Shown here in pieces: positions 10,719-20,963 of a DNA stretch of 27,967 bases. The DNA is from Chromera velia (lineage: Eukaryota; Sar; Chromeraceae), in the NCBI GenBank assembly GCA_018398765.1, contig JAHBMJ010005954.1, positions 31,716 to 59,682 on the forward strand, in the 5' to 3' direction. Every line of letters begins with the position of its first letter. Position 1 is the stretch's first letter. Under the pieces are notes generated by a model. That model had not been told where the DNA came from, made no database searches, and saw only the letters and a program-made list of their open reading frames with translations. Made by a program: the position numbers and the translations under genes.

Positions 10719-10778
10719 TCAAGTTAAGCAGACACTAGTGACAGGGGGGTAATTTAACCCTCAATGATCACCATCATC

Positions 10779-11324
10779 CTAGGCATGGTCTTTAGTTAGT
10801 TTAGTTCTTTAGTTAGTTCACATTTTCCTGTAAAACTAAACTAACTAACTAACTAAATTGTGAACTAAACTAGTTATACGTGGCTAGGTACGTTAGTTTA
10901 GTTAATTTAGTTAGGTGTGTTAAATTATAAAAGGTTTTATTACCCATTATCTAGCTCATTGTGTGAGTTACTTTGAGTCTAACTTAGTCTGACTCTGGGG
11001 AGGGGGGAGGGAGGGGGGGAGCAGAAAAGGTTGTCAAATCCAAGGGTGAAAGTAAGTCAAATCTGCTAGCAAATCTATTTAGTTAGTTTAGTTAGTTAGT
11101 TAGTTAGTTCTCCATGGGGTCATAAACTGAACTAACTAACTTTTCGGGGCATTGACTTAAAGTTTGTTCCTAGCGTCTGGCCTATACGTCTTTCGTCTCT
11201 TCCTTCTGTCCTGATTACTGCTCTCGCTGCTGGCTCTCTCTCTCATGCGACCTCATACTTGATGCTACTCCATCCGAATACCTTCTTTGGCATTTGCTAA
11301 GTACTAACTAAAGACTACGCCTAG
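10779..11324. mobile_element. MITE, hAT-like, 546 bp, AGTT-rich
   Basis: The left end CTAGGCATGGTCTTTAGTTA matches the reverse complement of the right end CTAGGCGTAGTCTTTAGTTA; the two differences are transitions. The flanking 8-bp duplication is CCATCATC (10771-10778) and TCATCATC (11325-11332). The interior is full of TTAGTTAG runs in both orientations (10790-10870, 11085-11145), able to form hairpins, and has a G-rich stretch near 10996-11020. No coding capacity. Confidence 0.7.
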
Positions 11325-11332
11325 TCATCATC

Positions 11333-11967
11333 ACGTTGCGAGAATCCCTACGGGCTGCGGTCTATATAGATCTATACTAGCGGTTTACTAGTGGTTTAAA
11401 TTAAAAACCCCTGGTTCTTGAGCTTCGTTTAAGTTTTTGAATCTATTTATAGATCCAGATTCCTTATTAAATTACAGTGACAGAACTGCGTTACTGACTT
11501 AATGAATTAGGATGAAACAATTCGAAATTCTAGTTGAAACTCTCTCTCTCTGAAGAAGAGCTGATCGAGAGGTGCGATATAAACTCCTCTCCAGGACCTC
11601 TCCCCTTTCGCATGAATGGAAAGAGGGAAGGAAACAGAGCTAGCTAGGTAGAGAAACAGACAAAACCTTGATGGCAGGTATTTCTTCTTCACTACGTTTC
11701 TCTCCATTGACATAGAGGAAGAAGAAGGAACCAGTATCATTTCTCTTCATTTCTTTTTCAGGCTACGACCCAAACAGGCTGAGCAGCCCTAGCTTCCCTT
11801 TTTAAAGACAGCTTTCATTCTTTCGGAATGCGATGTTGTTGTACAGTTAAAAACAGACCAGAGAGAGCACTTCTTCTGTCCGAAAAACAGGAAGGACAGA
11901 CAATTCCCATTCAATTAATCACCAAAAGAATAGAAGAGCCCGACGACAAGGGAGGGAAGGAAGGAAA
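11333..11967. other. Intergenic, no gene seen
   Basis: Mixed-composition DNA. A minus-strand open frame at 11507-11740 and a plus frame at 11828-12058 have no recognisable domain or splice context. The latter also runs into the foldback element. Confidence 0.6.
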
Positions 11968-12427
11968 CGCATGCCGGGGGCGAGTGGGATGCTTTTTGCC
12001 CCCCCCTCTGCATATAGGAGACCGGCGCTTTTCCGTAAAAAACTCGTTTTTATATTAATTGGTAAGGAGTTAGAAGCTGAAACTTTGTTTAAGAAGGCGT
12101 TGTAACAATAGAAAAAGAACTATGGAACAGATTTTTTATATCATTTCTAGAAACATAGGCTGCCATACAAATTTTGTAAGTTTCATACCGTTTTTCTTAC
12201 TATTCAAAACCGTTAAAAAATGGCCTCAAAATCAAAAAATTTGTATGACAGCCTATGTTTCTAGAAACAATATAAAAAATCTGTTCCATAGTTCTTTTTC
12301 TATCGTTACAACGTCTTTTTACACAAAGTTTCAGCTTCTAACTCCTTACCAATTATGAGAATGAGTTTTTTGCGGAAATGCGCCGCTTTAGGGGGGCAAA
12401 AAACACCCCACTCGCCCCCGGCATGCG
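11968..12427. mobile_element. Foldback/MITE-like element: 460-bp inverted repeat with ~200-bp arms
   Basis: The outer ends read CGCATGCCGGGGGCGAGTGG on the left and its reverse complement on the right. The left arm runs to about 12176 and the right arm begins about 12233. The inner parts (GGTAAGGAGTTAGAAGCTGA and AGAACTATGGAACAGATTTT) are almost identical between arms, and the spacer is about 55 bases. Both flanks are GGAAGG-rich, so target duplication length cannot be read with confidence. No transposase is present. Confidence 0.75.
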
Positions 12428-12552
12428 AAGGAGAAACGGAGGTAGGAAGGAAGGGAAGGAAGGAAGATGGTTACCTTCCGCCCCCAACCGCAACTGCAAA
12501 ACCAACTCCCAAGAGAGACATGCAGAAGATCACTCTTCTTTCTTTCTCTCTC

Positions 12553-12595
<43 letters not shown>

Positions 12596-14497
12596 GGGGA
12601 GATACTTCCTTTTCTTCCCTCTTTCTTCCCATCCCAACCTCAAAAAGGCAGGCAGGAAGGAAGAGAACATGGGGAGACAGGGAGGTGCGCGAAACAGACA
12701 ATGGCCGCTGACCCTCCAATTCATCGAAGGAACGCTCTGAGCATACGAAGGGACGATCTGAAGGGGAAAGGGAGGGTTTTAAACAGAGAGACAGAGAGAA
12801 AGGTGAGGAGGAAGCGCAGACAGCGCTGTAAGACGACTCAAGAACAAGAGCAAGCAAGGAGGATGAAACACGTACTGAGATAGATGGCAAAATTGATGAG
12901 CAACTCATCGCCACATTCTCAAACGCGTGGACGATGTGTGGGTGTTTGTGAACGGTTGTCGACCGATCTTTCCTTTCATAGAGGCTGACGCACGCATGAT
13001 AAGAAGGGAAGAGGGCATGCATGCAAGGGGACACAAAGTTGTGGAAATAGACGACAAGCACATATGGAGGGAGGGATAAACTCTCCTTCTCCGCCTTGCG
13101 GGCGAACAGCGACCCCGATTGGAGCAATCAGATTCATGTCGCTTCCTTCTTTCTCCCATTCTTCTACTTCTTTGTTTCCTCTTCTTTCTTTCTTTCCTTC
13201 CCTCGCTCACTCATACGTCGAGTCCCCGAGTAATCGAAGACAGCAGGAGGATGTGGATGCGTAGATAGGATCCACCCATCCATCCATCCATGCAGAGAGA
13301 GAAGGAAGGATCGGCATAAGGTGACATAATGAGCATGAAACTATGCACCAATAAACGCATCATGCCATGCAATGCAGTGCATATTGGTCTGCATGCATGT
13401 GCCCACCCCTGCATGCAAATATGAACGAACTCGATCAGTCGTAATCCTCTTACACATTCACGTGAGCCCATGACAAGGGGCTGGTGATGCCTCCGGACAA
13501 GCGGGCGGCACTGAACTAATCAAGGATCGCTCCCCGTCCCCAAACTTCATCTTGAATACACTCCCCCTCGTCACCCCCCCCTCCCCCCCGACCCAATCAA
13601 ACACGCAGTGAAGAAAGCTGCCTGTAAGCACAGGTGACGTGAAACGGACCCGAGAAGAGAAGGAAGATAGACAAGAAGGAAAGAGGTAGTACAGCGGTAT
13701 CCGGACTCTCGCATTCTTTTTTTTTTCTTTTTTTTTTTTTGGAAGACTGTTTCCCTTTAAACGAGTCTCTATTTGAAAAGAAGAGACGGGAGACGAAAAA
13801 AAAAAGTCAAAATCGAGCCAAAGGAGTGCAGTGAGTCGCCGGATGGTTTGTGCGAGAGAATGTGGGCGCAGGTCTGATGGTGACTAGAGGGAGTATGCAA
13901 AGGTGGTAAGAGACGTTCAAATTCGTTCGCGCAAACATTGAGGCGAGTATGACCTTTTCCTTTTATAAAGACAAACAACAGACGGAAAGAGAAATCAACG
14001 TCTAGCCTCGTTCTTCTGATCGAAAAACTCGGCTTCTGTGCTAGCCTTCTATTTTTCAAAAAAAACCGTCACAACGAGAAGAAGACATTTCAAGCCCTTC
14101 CCTTCTTGTCGAAGTGAAAAATCAGGTCCCGCACTTGTATCTTCTTTTTTTACGGACGGACATTGACAGAGAGTTCTCCATCCCTACCCCGTCTTTGTCT
14201 ACCATCCCACCCACACGCATGCATTCCTGAAGCCAGTGCACTAGTCAAGTTGAGCTTAGTCATTTGTTCGTTCAACGGCAAGGAAGGCAGAAAAGTGGTG
14301 AGCGTAGAAATGTCTTTCCTTCTTTTCCTTCTCACCCAGACTTTCTTTTTGTTCAGAAAAACAACTGGAGATGCCAAGTCGGCAGGGGTTTCTTCCTTGA
14401 CTTGCGTAAAGAAAGCACAAAGAGGCTAGACAGAATCCATGATAATGAAAAAAAACTCAACAAGAGAAAAAGGCTATCATCATGTCGATCGCCCTAC
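12428..14497. other. ~2 kb without a supportable gene; simple repeats
   Basis: Contains GGAAG-rich tracts (12440-12475), a (CA)n run at 12556-12593, a CATCCATC run near 13277-13290, TGCATG-rich DNA (13350-13410) and a T-run with one C near 13717-13740. Several overlapping frames (for example 12555-13127 on the minus strand) owe their length to the CA repeat and show no domain. The left part may include the 3' untranslated region of the minus-strand RRM gene that ends at 14498. Confidence 0.6.
12556..12593. repeat. (CA)n microsatellite
   Basis: About 19 uninterrupted CA units, intergenic. Confidence 0.95.
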
Positions 14498-15604
14498 CTA
14501 CCGACACAGAGCCCCCCCCGATATCGCCATTGCCTTCGCCCTCACCTTCGGAGGAACGACAGTCCTTCCGTCGACAGCGCGCGCTCTGGATCGATCGCGC
14601 ATACTGGCACACGGTGTGGGCGCAGGACGAGACGGGGGGGGGATAGGGGGGATGGCGGAAAATAACTCTCCCTTCCCCCCTTCGATCTGGTGGTACTCGT
14701 TGGTGGTGTCTCTTTTCATCATCTCAGGCTGGAGGAAGGATTGACACTCGGGTACAAGCGACATGTCTTCTTTCAGTGATTGGCCATAGAGAAGGTCGGC
14801 GTCGAATTTGGTTTCTAGCGGGGGGAGAGGGTAATCCCCATGCGGAACGAAAGGGCGAGACGGCACAGGGGGCGGCATCCGAGTCCACGCAAGAAACGAC
14901 GAGGCCTCCTTCTGCGTGGCTACGGGTGAGTACCTTAGCTCGGCCCCCCACGCCTCTTGTGTGGGCACTGAGTACGTTAGCTCGGCCCACCCTCGCTTTT
15001 CCGTCTTCTCCCCCTCCGACGACTCCTCAGGGGCTAGGTGTGTACTCTGGGGAAGAGAGAAAGGGAAAGGGTCTCTGACCAGGTCGGCAGAGACCACTCC
15101 CCTCTCGACTCCCACAATCTGGCTGCCCATCTCTGAGTGAAAAGGCGAGTCTGATTCTGCGTGGGAGGGGGAAAGGGAAAGAGAGAGAGAGGGCCGGGTT
15201 GTCGAGACCTCTGTGTCGCTTTCCTTCACCTCCTCTGCGGGTCCTCTTGGGTTTGTGTGTTCGTTCGAGGCACCAGAGAGGTGGCAGCAGTGGCATTCGA
15301 GAGATTCCACTGCCGATGTGTGAGCAGACACTGGCAGTGGGCCTTGGGAAGGTGGGGGTGTGGGAGGAGCGGTGGTTGCTTCCTCTCCCCCAACGCCGCA
15401 TTCCTCCTTCTCGTCATTCTCTTCCTGCTGCTGCAGAAAAAGAGAAGAGGGCAACGGGGAGGAGAGATGCTTTACACCCACAGACAGACAAACAAACTTC
15501 TTACTTTCTTTTTCCGTCTTCTTCCGGTACGTAACAGAGAGACAGACTGTACGTCTTCTTCTGAGAGACAGACAGACACAGACAGACAGACAGACAGACC
15601 ACAA

Positions 15605-15635
<31 letters not shown>

Positions 15636-16971
15636 ACACACACACACAACACACACACATTCACCCCGCACACACAGACACACTTCCAGAGGCAGAAAGA
15701 GTCCCTCAGATCTGTCTGTGAGACTACCCTTCCGTGTGCGTGCGTCAGTCAAATCAACCTCTGCGATCTGTAGACTGGCCAATTAGCAGGCACGCAAACA
15801 CGCTGTACGGAGCAGCTACAAAGAAAGGGAGAATGAAAAGAGCAACCCCGTGTAAATGCAGATATCGATAAGGCGAGAGAAAACCTACAAAGTGGCCACA
15901 ATCACTCTCTTTCATTTTCACGCAGTGGAAGGATGTCGGGTGACTTCGTTTCTTCCCGTTGCAGCTGATATGCGTTTCTGTACATAAATATGATAATGTG
16001 CTTGCGTGCCTGCATGACACATGATGAATGTTTCGCTGACCTGCTGTCCGCGTTTCTTTCTTTTCGACTCCCTTCTGCGTTTCTTCTTCTTGGAGGCATC
16101 AGCAGAAAGCTCCACGTCTTCTTCCTCTTCTGCCTCGTCATGGAGACCGCAGGCACCTTGTGCCTTTTTTGTCTTCTCGTCTCGGTCACAGGCTCTCATG
16201 GCAGCTAGGAAATACTTCTCCTCCCCTAGTTTGATCGTCACACGCAGGCGCTTTCTGGAGGCCCCAGAGCCGATAACGAGGCCGTTCAGACGCTGAAGCG
16301 CACGGAGAGCCGACCTGTGCTCAACGAAGGACACAAAGCCGTACCCCCTGCTCATCTTTTTTTCACCCTTGATCACTCGGCATCTGTTGATCTTCCCACA
16401 CACTTTGAAATGGTCGAAGAGTTTCTGCCGATCCCACGACTGGGGCAGCCCGAAGGCAAACATGTTCGTTCCGAGCAGACCGAACTTCCCACTCGGAATG
16501 CTTTTGGGCAATTCAACTTCCCCCGCCTGCCCCCACTGATTAGGGCAGTAAGGGAAACCCTGCAACTCGTAACTCATAAGGGTTGATCTGAGGAGCGAGC
16601 TGATTGACTGAGCCCAACGCCTCCATCATTCTTGCCGGCTTCCAGTTGGGATCCCTTTCCCAAGGCACAGGCAGACTTTCATCACAAATATAGCAGGCGC
16701 AGCAACCACTTTCTTCCTCGTCCTCCTCCTCTGCTTCCTCTTCAACATCACACTCAGACAAGAGTCCACCCTCTAAAATTTGGGCACTCTGGTCCTGCGG
16801 CGAAGCACGGTGATCAGAAGAAGTATCAGCGAAAAAGGGGGGGAAACTCTCAAAGCCTCGCGTCCTAGCTCGCGTCTCAACTTCTGTGAAAAGAATGTCA
16901 TCCATTTCACCCAGTGCAACCATTCCGGGTACCGCACCAGAGTCTGGGGCGACTGCAGCCTCCTCGGCCAT
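14498..16971 (-). CDS. RRM-domain RNA-binding protein, probably nuclear
   Basis: Minus-strand exons: 16971 to about 16609 (ATG at 16971, MAEEAAVAPDSG), about 16559 to 16041, and 15430 to 14498 (stop). Exon 1 encodes an acidic tract (EEEAEEEDEEE) and a Cys-rich bit (CCACYICDE). Exon 2 carries one RRM: RNP2-like MFAFGLP near 16470 and RNP1 SRGYGFVSF near 16330, which fits the consensus fully. An acidic patch and a Lys/Arg tail (KKKKRRRESKRKKR), a likely nuclear signal, follow. Exon 3 is a Pro/Ser/Glu-rich disordered tail of about 310 residues. The exon 2-3 join is clean (CAG|gtcagc...ctgcag|CAG, phase 0). The exon 1-2 join is doubtful: a 49-base intron 16608-16560 keeps frame, but a small duplication would explain it too. 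The RRM resembles CELF/Bruno-type C-terminal RRMs. RNA target unknown. Confidence 0.75.
14931..14986 (-). repeat. Short in-frame tandem duplication in the RRM protein tail
   Basis: GAGTACCTTAGCTCGGCCC and GAGTACGTTAGCTCGGCCC lie 42 bases apart. They encode two copies of a W/G-AEL-(T/R)YS unit (WAELTYSVPTQEA and GAELRYSPVATQKEA). Confidence 0.75.
15431..16040 (-). other. Intron 2 of the RRM gene, rich in (GACA)n and (CA)n repeats
   Basis: On the gene strand the donor GTCAGC follows CAGCAG, and the acceptor is CTTTTTCTGCAG with a pyrimidine tract. The intron holds GACA repeats at 15568-15598 and CA runs at 15604-15662. Long open frames here (plus strand 15161-15773; the minus-strand Cys-Val run) are products of these repeats. 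Confidence 0.7.
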
Positions 16972-17029
16972 CAGGAGAACGGGATCCAGGCTTTCTTTCG
17001 TTGCCGGGTGCTCCCTCGGCTTCACTGAA

Positions 17030-17563
17030 AAGCTGTGAGGAGAATTCTAGCCGTCTCGAGGTTCTACTTTTCGAAACTTGGCTCACACCCCAGCATTGCT
17101 CGAAAATCCCATCAAATGAAACATATTCCAGGCTCCGAAAACCACGAACGACTCCTACACAAACACATGCATTTCCTCCTTTTGATCAGGCCGTAGTGAT
17201 TGCTTAATTTTGGTGGAGCTTTTGACTGTTTGGTGACTTTCTCACACTTTTTTCACCGTACGTCAAAATCGGACCTCAAGCCGCCGCCACTAGACGCGCG
17301 CGCGCGGGCAGCGCGGTGCATGCAGCGCCGCGCGCGGGTACGTGCCGGCCCGCCCATGCATGAAGTTTCGATCCTAAGACTCACCTTAACTGTAGCAACC
17401 ACGTATCACAATCATGGACACACGGTGACAGTAGCCGGGTGACTCCTTGTATGAACCTGGCGCACAGCTAGCCCACAGCCTGAAAAGCCCAAGCTCTGAA
17501 ACCCTTTCTCTTGCCGTTTCCGTCCACACCTCCCGTCGGTGGCACTTTTTGGGTGTTGCTACG
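17030..17563. promoter_or_regulatory. Divergent intergenic region with a GC-rich island, probable bidirectional promoter
   Basis: The RRM gene (start 16971, minus) and the ADP-ribosyltransferase gene (start 17564, plus) are transcribed away from each other. Between them, 17278-17357 is almost pure G/C, with runs of alternating CG (GACGCGCGCGCGCGGGC) and TGCATGC motifs, while the flanks are ordinary. This is position evidence only; no TATA box or start site was identified. Confidence 0.5.
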
Positions 17564-19412
17564 ATGGGCTTCTGTCTCCTGTCCTTTTTCAATTGTCTGA
17601 CCTTGATTTTCTTGTTGCTGCATTTCATTCATATCAATGCGAAAGACGTCTGCTTTAAGGACGGATCGTGTTTCAATCTTCTTCGTCATCTCAGCACTCC
17701 AAGTGAGAGAGAGGGCTTCTGCAATGCGGTGAAGAATTTCCCTGGCGGCGGAGGGTGGGTCGAGGAGGGGTGCGACTTGACGGACACGAAGGAAGTAGTC
17801 TCCTCGTCTCTCTTCTCCAGAGAGTGGACGGACTATGTGGAAGACCTCGAAGTTAGTCATGAAAAAAAACTAACGTCAAATGTACACGTGCTGCCTAGTG
17901 TAAAGAGGATCTGCATGCAATTGCATGCGGTGGGGCATTTTCTGCTGCGTGGTGAAAATACATGTATGTGGAGAATGACCGGCATGCTCAAGAAGATTAC
18001 CGCGGGTTGGGGTGAGGAGGCGAATCTCGCATGCATGCTTCATTGTTTGTTTCTCGTTGAGGAGTCACCTCAGAAGAGGGAGTCCACACGAAGAGACGCA
18101 GAGACGTGCATGTGGTACCTCTGTGGGATGCATGCATGGATATATATTTCGGGATTCTGATATATATCCATCTCAGAAGAGGGGAGTCTAAGTGAAGGGG
18201 GGGTGTATCGAGGGACACACGCAGATTTTCTTGCATGGAGTTACGTGTGCATTTTAGGAAAAAGGGATTCTGAGTACATCCAGAGGACTCACTTTTTGGC
18301 TTCTTTTTTATGCGACAATGGTTTCACAGGTTATCTGTGCGCATCGAGTGAATCTTGCGGACTACAGGAAAGCCGGAACGAAAAATCGCGGGGACATACA
18401 TTTGGAAGAGCGTTGAGAAGTTTCTTATCAAAACGTTTTTTCTTTCTTCTGCTTGCAGGCTGTGAGCAGACTTGTGCAGGGTGCCTTCATTGACCGCACT
18501 GTGTCCGGTCTGGTCTCGGCCTGTGGAGGGAGGTGCATCGAGTCCTCCTTGAAGATTCCCATTCTCCTCACAGCCTCAGGTGTGAACAGACTTGGCAGAA
18601 GGTGGCAGAAGGACTTTGAAGAAAGAAAGGACAATGACCTCGTGTTCAGAGGGACTCGACAGAAATGGTGTAAGAAGGAGGGAAGACCCCAAAAAGGAGA
18701 TCTTTACTCGCCCTCTCGGTTTCTGTCCACCTCCGCTGTCGCTCAGATGGCTGTAGATTGGGGGGACGGCGGGTCCTTGCTGGTCATCAGACACCGCACT
18801 GCACAGCCGATATACCCTTTCACCCCGAGTTATGCCTGGCAGCTGGAGGCCCAAATTCTTCCGGGGGGCGTGTTTCGAGTCGAGGCCTGCAGGGAGAGTG
18901 TGTCTCTGACGATGGCATATGATGGCACTTCAAAGGAAGTGGACGTGGTCTTCCTGTCAGAAGAACCTTGGGAGGGCACACAAGAGGGAGAAGAGAGGGC
19001 TCTGGAGGAGTTTGATGCTGAGAAGGTGATGCAGAGGGTGCGGGCGAATCTGGCTTCCTGTTTTCCGCCCTACTGCGTTGGTCTGGGAGGCACGTGCGCA
19101 TCTGTGGAAGAAAAGGAAGCCCCGGTTGTGGAGGTCAGTGACACGCTCTTGTACACCCAGCCGTTTCGGAGACACGAAGATACTGAGTGCACCTCAGCTG
19201 TAGAGGAAGAAAGCAGAAGTACAGTCGAGAAACAAGCAAACGTGGAGAGCGTAGCGGAGTCTCCTGACCCTGTGAGAAGTCAGGTCGCTCTTCGGGGATC
19301 TGCTGTAGGCTGTCGAAGGGGGGAATCCGGAAGGACAGGAGCGAAAGAAAAAAGCCCTGCGTGTCAAATTCTGCAAGCTGTTCCACCCTCGTGGCAAATT
19401 CAAGACCTTTGA
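17564..19412 (+). CDS. Predicted secreted ADP-ribosyltransferase (R-S-QxE type)
   Basis: Two exons, 17564-17851 and 18459-19412, give about 413 residues. The intron 17852-18458 (gttagt...ttctgcttgcag) is phase 0. The start ATG at 17564 opens a clear signal peptide (MGFCLLSFFNCLTLIFLLL...HINA, likely cleaved before KDVC), then a Cys-rich segment. Exon 2 has, in order, VFRG (the NAD-binding Arg), PSRFLSTSAVAQMA (the STS motif, 27 residues on), LLVIRHRTAQPIY, and YAWQLEAQILPGGVFRV, the E-site loop reading Q-L-E. Spacing and the ILPGGVFRV strand match the ART fold of arginine-type enzymes. Q-x-E instead of E-x-E suggests another acceptor residue (in characterised families Q-x-E enzymes modify Asn, Cys or other residues). 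The last ~120 residues look disordered and acidic. Target unknown. The gene looks whole. Confidence 0.65.
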
Positions 19413-20963
19413 TGAAACGTATGCATGACATTGATCCTCTTCAACGGAAAGCAAAGAAGAAGTGCATGGAACTGTGCGACTTGGTAGCTTTCCATCGTGA
19501 AAATACTTCATTCTTCACGTCGAGTTCTGATCATCGATAATCTTCTCTCATCCATCCATCCATCCATCCATCCATCCATCCATACGTCTATCCCTGCTGG
19601 ACTATGCTTCCGTCCATCCATCTATCCGCTCGTCCGTCCGTCCGTCCGCTCGTCCGTAGGGGTGACTCGGAGGGGCTACGTGCGCGAGTGCGTGAGTGAG
19701 TGAGTGAGTGAGTGAGTGAGTGAGTGAGCTCTCTCTCTCTGTGTGTGTGTATGTGTGTGTGTGTGTGCCTAGGTATGTGTGCGCGCTAGGCGTCTGTGTC
19801 TGTCTATAAGAGTGCGTGCATGGTAAAGCGTCTGTCTATATGCTTGTCTGTATGTCACGTGTGTGTACAACAGTGCAAATTTCTTTTTATCTCTTTTTCT
19901 GTTTCAATCTTGTTCTGTGAAAGCATGTGTGTCCATAGGACCTGGCATAGGTAGTTAGTAATAATCATATGCGGGATATTCTAAGGTAGATTAAATACAT
20001 TTGATAATGTATATTATACTCATGCAGCGTAGGCTGTTTACCCTCAGGCTAGGCTAAGCTAGGCCTTAAACTGATATTCATTGATACTAATTACTAATCA
20101 CTGATTTAAGTTTGAAACTTTGTATCATGAAAGTGGTTTTGTTTACCTTTTCGAAAATTTTGCTAGTATTCTTTTTCCGGCTTTTCGTTTCTTACAGTTT
20201 AAACTAAGTGTATTGATATTTTAAAATAGATTTAGCAGTATTTTAATTTTGAGATGGAAAAATTAAAATACAAATTTTTATTTTGGCATTGTGATGCGTG
20301 TTTATAACCACGATCAATCCAGACCACCACTGTACATGTTAGCCTGCCTGCCAGTGTGCGTATAGATTTGACCGGCCAAGCAAATGTGTTGATCATAGTA
20401 CAAAACTCGTACCAAAGAACCCATTATAGAAGTTATGATAAAACAGAAGGAAGGGTCGAAACATAATTAAGCGCGGCGTAAATACGAACAAACTCTGCAT
20501 GAATATCCCAAAGCAAGCAAGCAGGCAAGTTCTTTGGAGATCGATCTGTAGCGCAAAGGTAACAACAAAGTTTTCTTTTCCCTCAATTTTAAGGGGGAAA
20601 CAAAGCCACGCATGCCTCGCAAAGCTCTCTCTACTGCATGTCATGCACAGCCTCTTTTCCGCTCTTCACATTCTCTCCGACGCGAAATTTCTCCTCAACT
20701 GCATGTGCTCCAACAAATCCTGCACACTTCTTTCCTCTGCACAATATCTCTTTTTCCCCTAAAGAGCACTGAGTGAAAGGCCTGCGGAGAGAGCTCTGCA
20801 AGGAGCGTATTCGTCTGAGTTGCACATCGCTCCCCTGATAGGGTGCTGGAAAACAAATTCTTGTTCAAAGGATTCGGCCTCTTCATTCGTTCTCTCCCAC
20901 TCACCTTCCCCCATGACAACAAAAAACCAGTTCGTTATTGTGCGCTTTGACCTTCTCTCCTGA
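19413..20963. other. Convergent intergenic region: simple repeats, then AT-rich DNA, no gene seen
   Basis: Lies between the stop of the ADP-ribosyltransferase gene and the stop of the minus-strand disordered-protein gene. Repeats: (CATC)n 19550-19583, GTCC runs 19630-19658, (GAGT)n 19692-19728, CT and TG runs 19729-19770. From about 19930 to 20480 it is AT-rich with CTAGGCTAAGCTAGG near 20050. Open frames at 20393-20922 show no domain. Confidence 0.65.
19550..19770. repeat. Cluster of tetranucleotide and dinucleotide microsatellites
   Basis: (CATC)n, (GTCC)n, (GAGT)n, (CT)n and (TG)n follow in sequence over ~220 bases. Confidence 0.95.

Noticed and set aside
12378-13127. Several long overlapping open frames on both strands
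   Set aside because: Length comes from the (CA)n run, which is stop-free in most frames. There is no domain, no splice pattern and no consistent codon use.
13769-14665. Overlapping frames on both strands left of the RRM gene stop
   Set aside because: No family, no splice consistency; probably 3' untranslated or intergenic DNA.
15161-15773. Plus-strand frames up to 186 residues opposite the RRM gene
   Set aside because: They are shadows of the minus-strand exon and of the GACA/CA repeat intron. The minus-strand frame has splice signals and continuity with the RRM exon.
20393-20922. Short open frames in the convergent intergenic region
   Set aside because: No domain or splice support; composition like the surrounding non-coding DNA.
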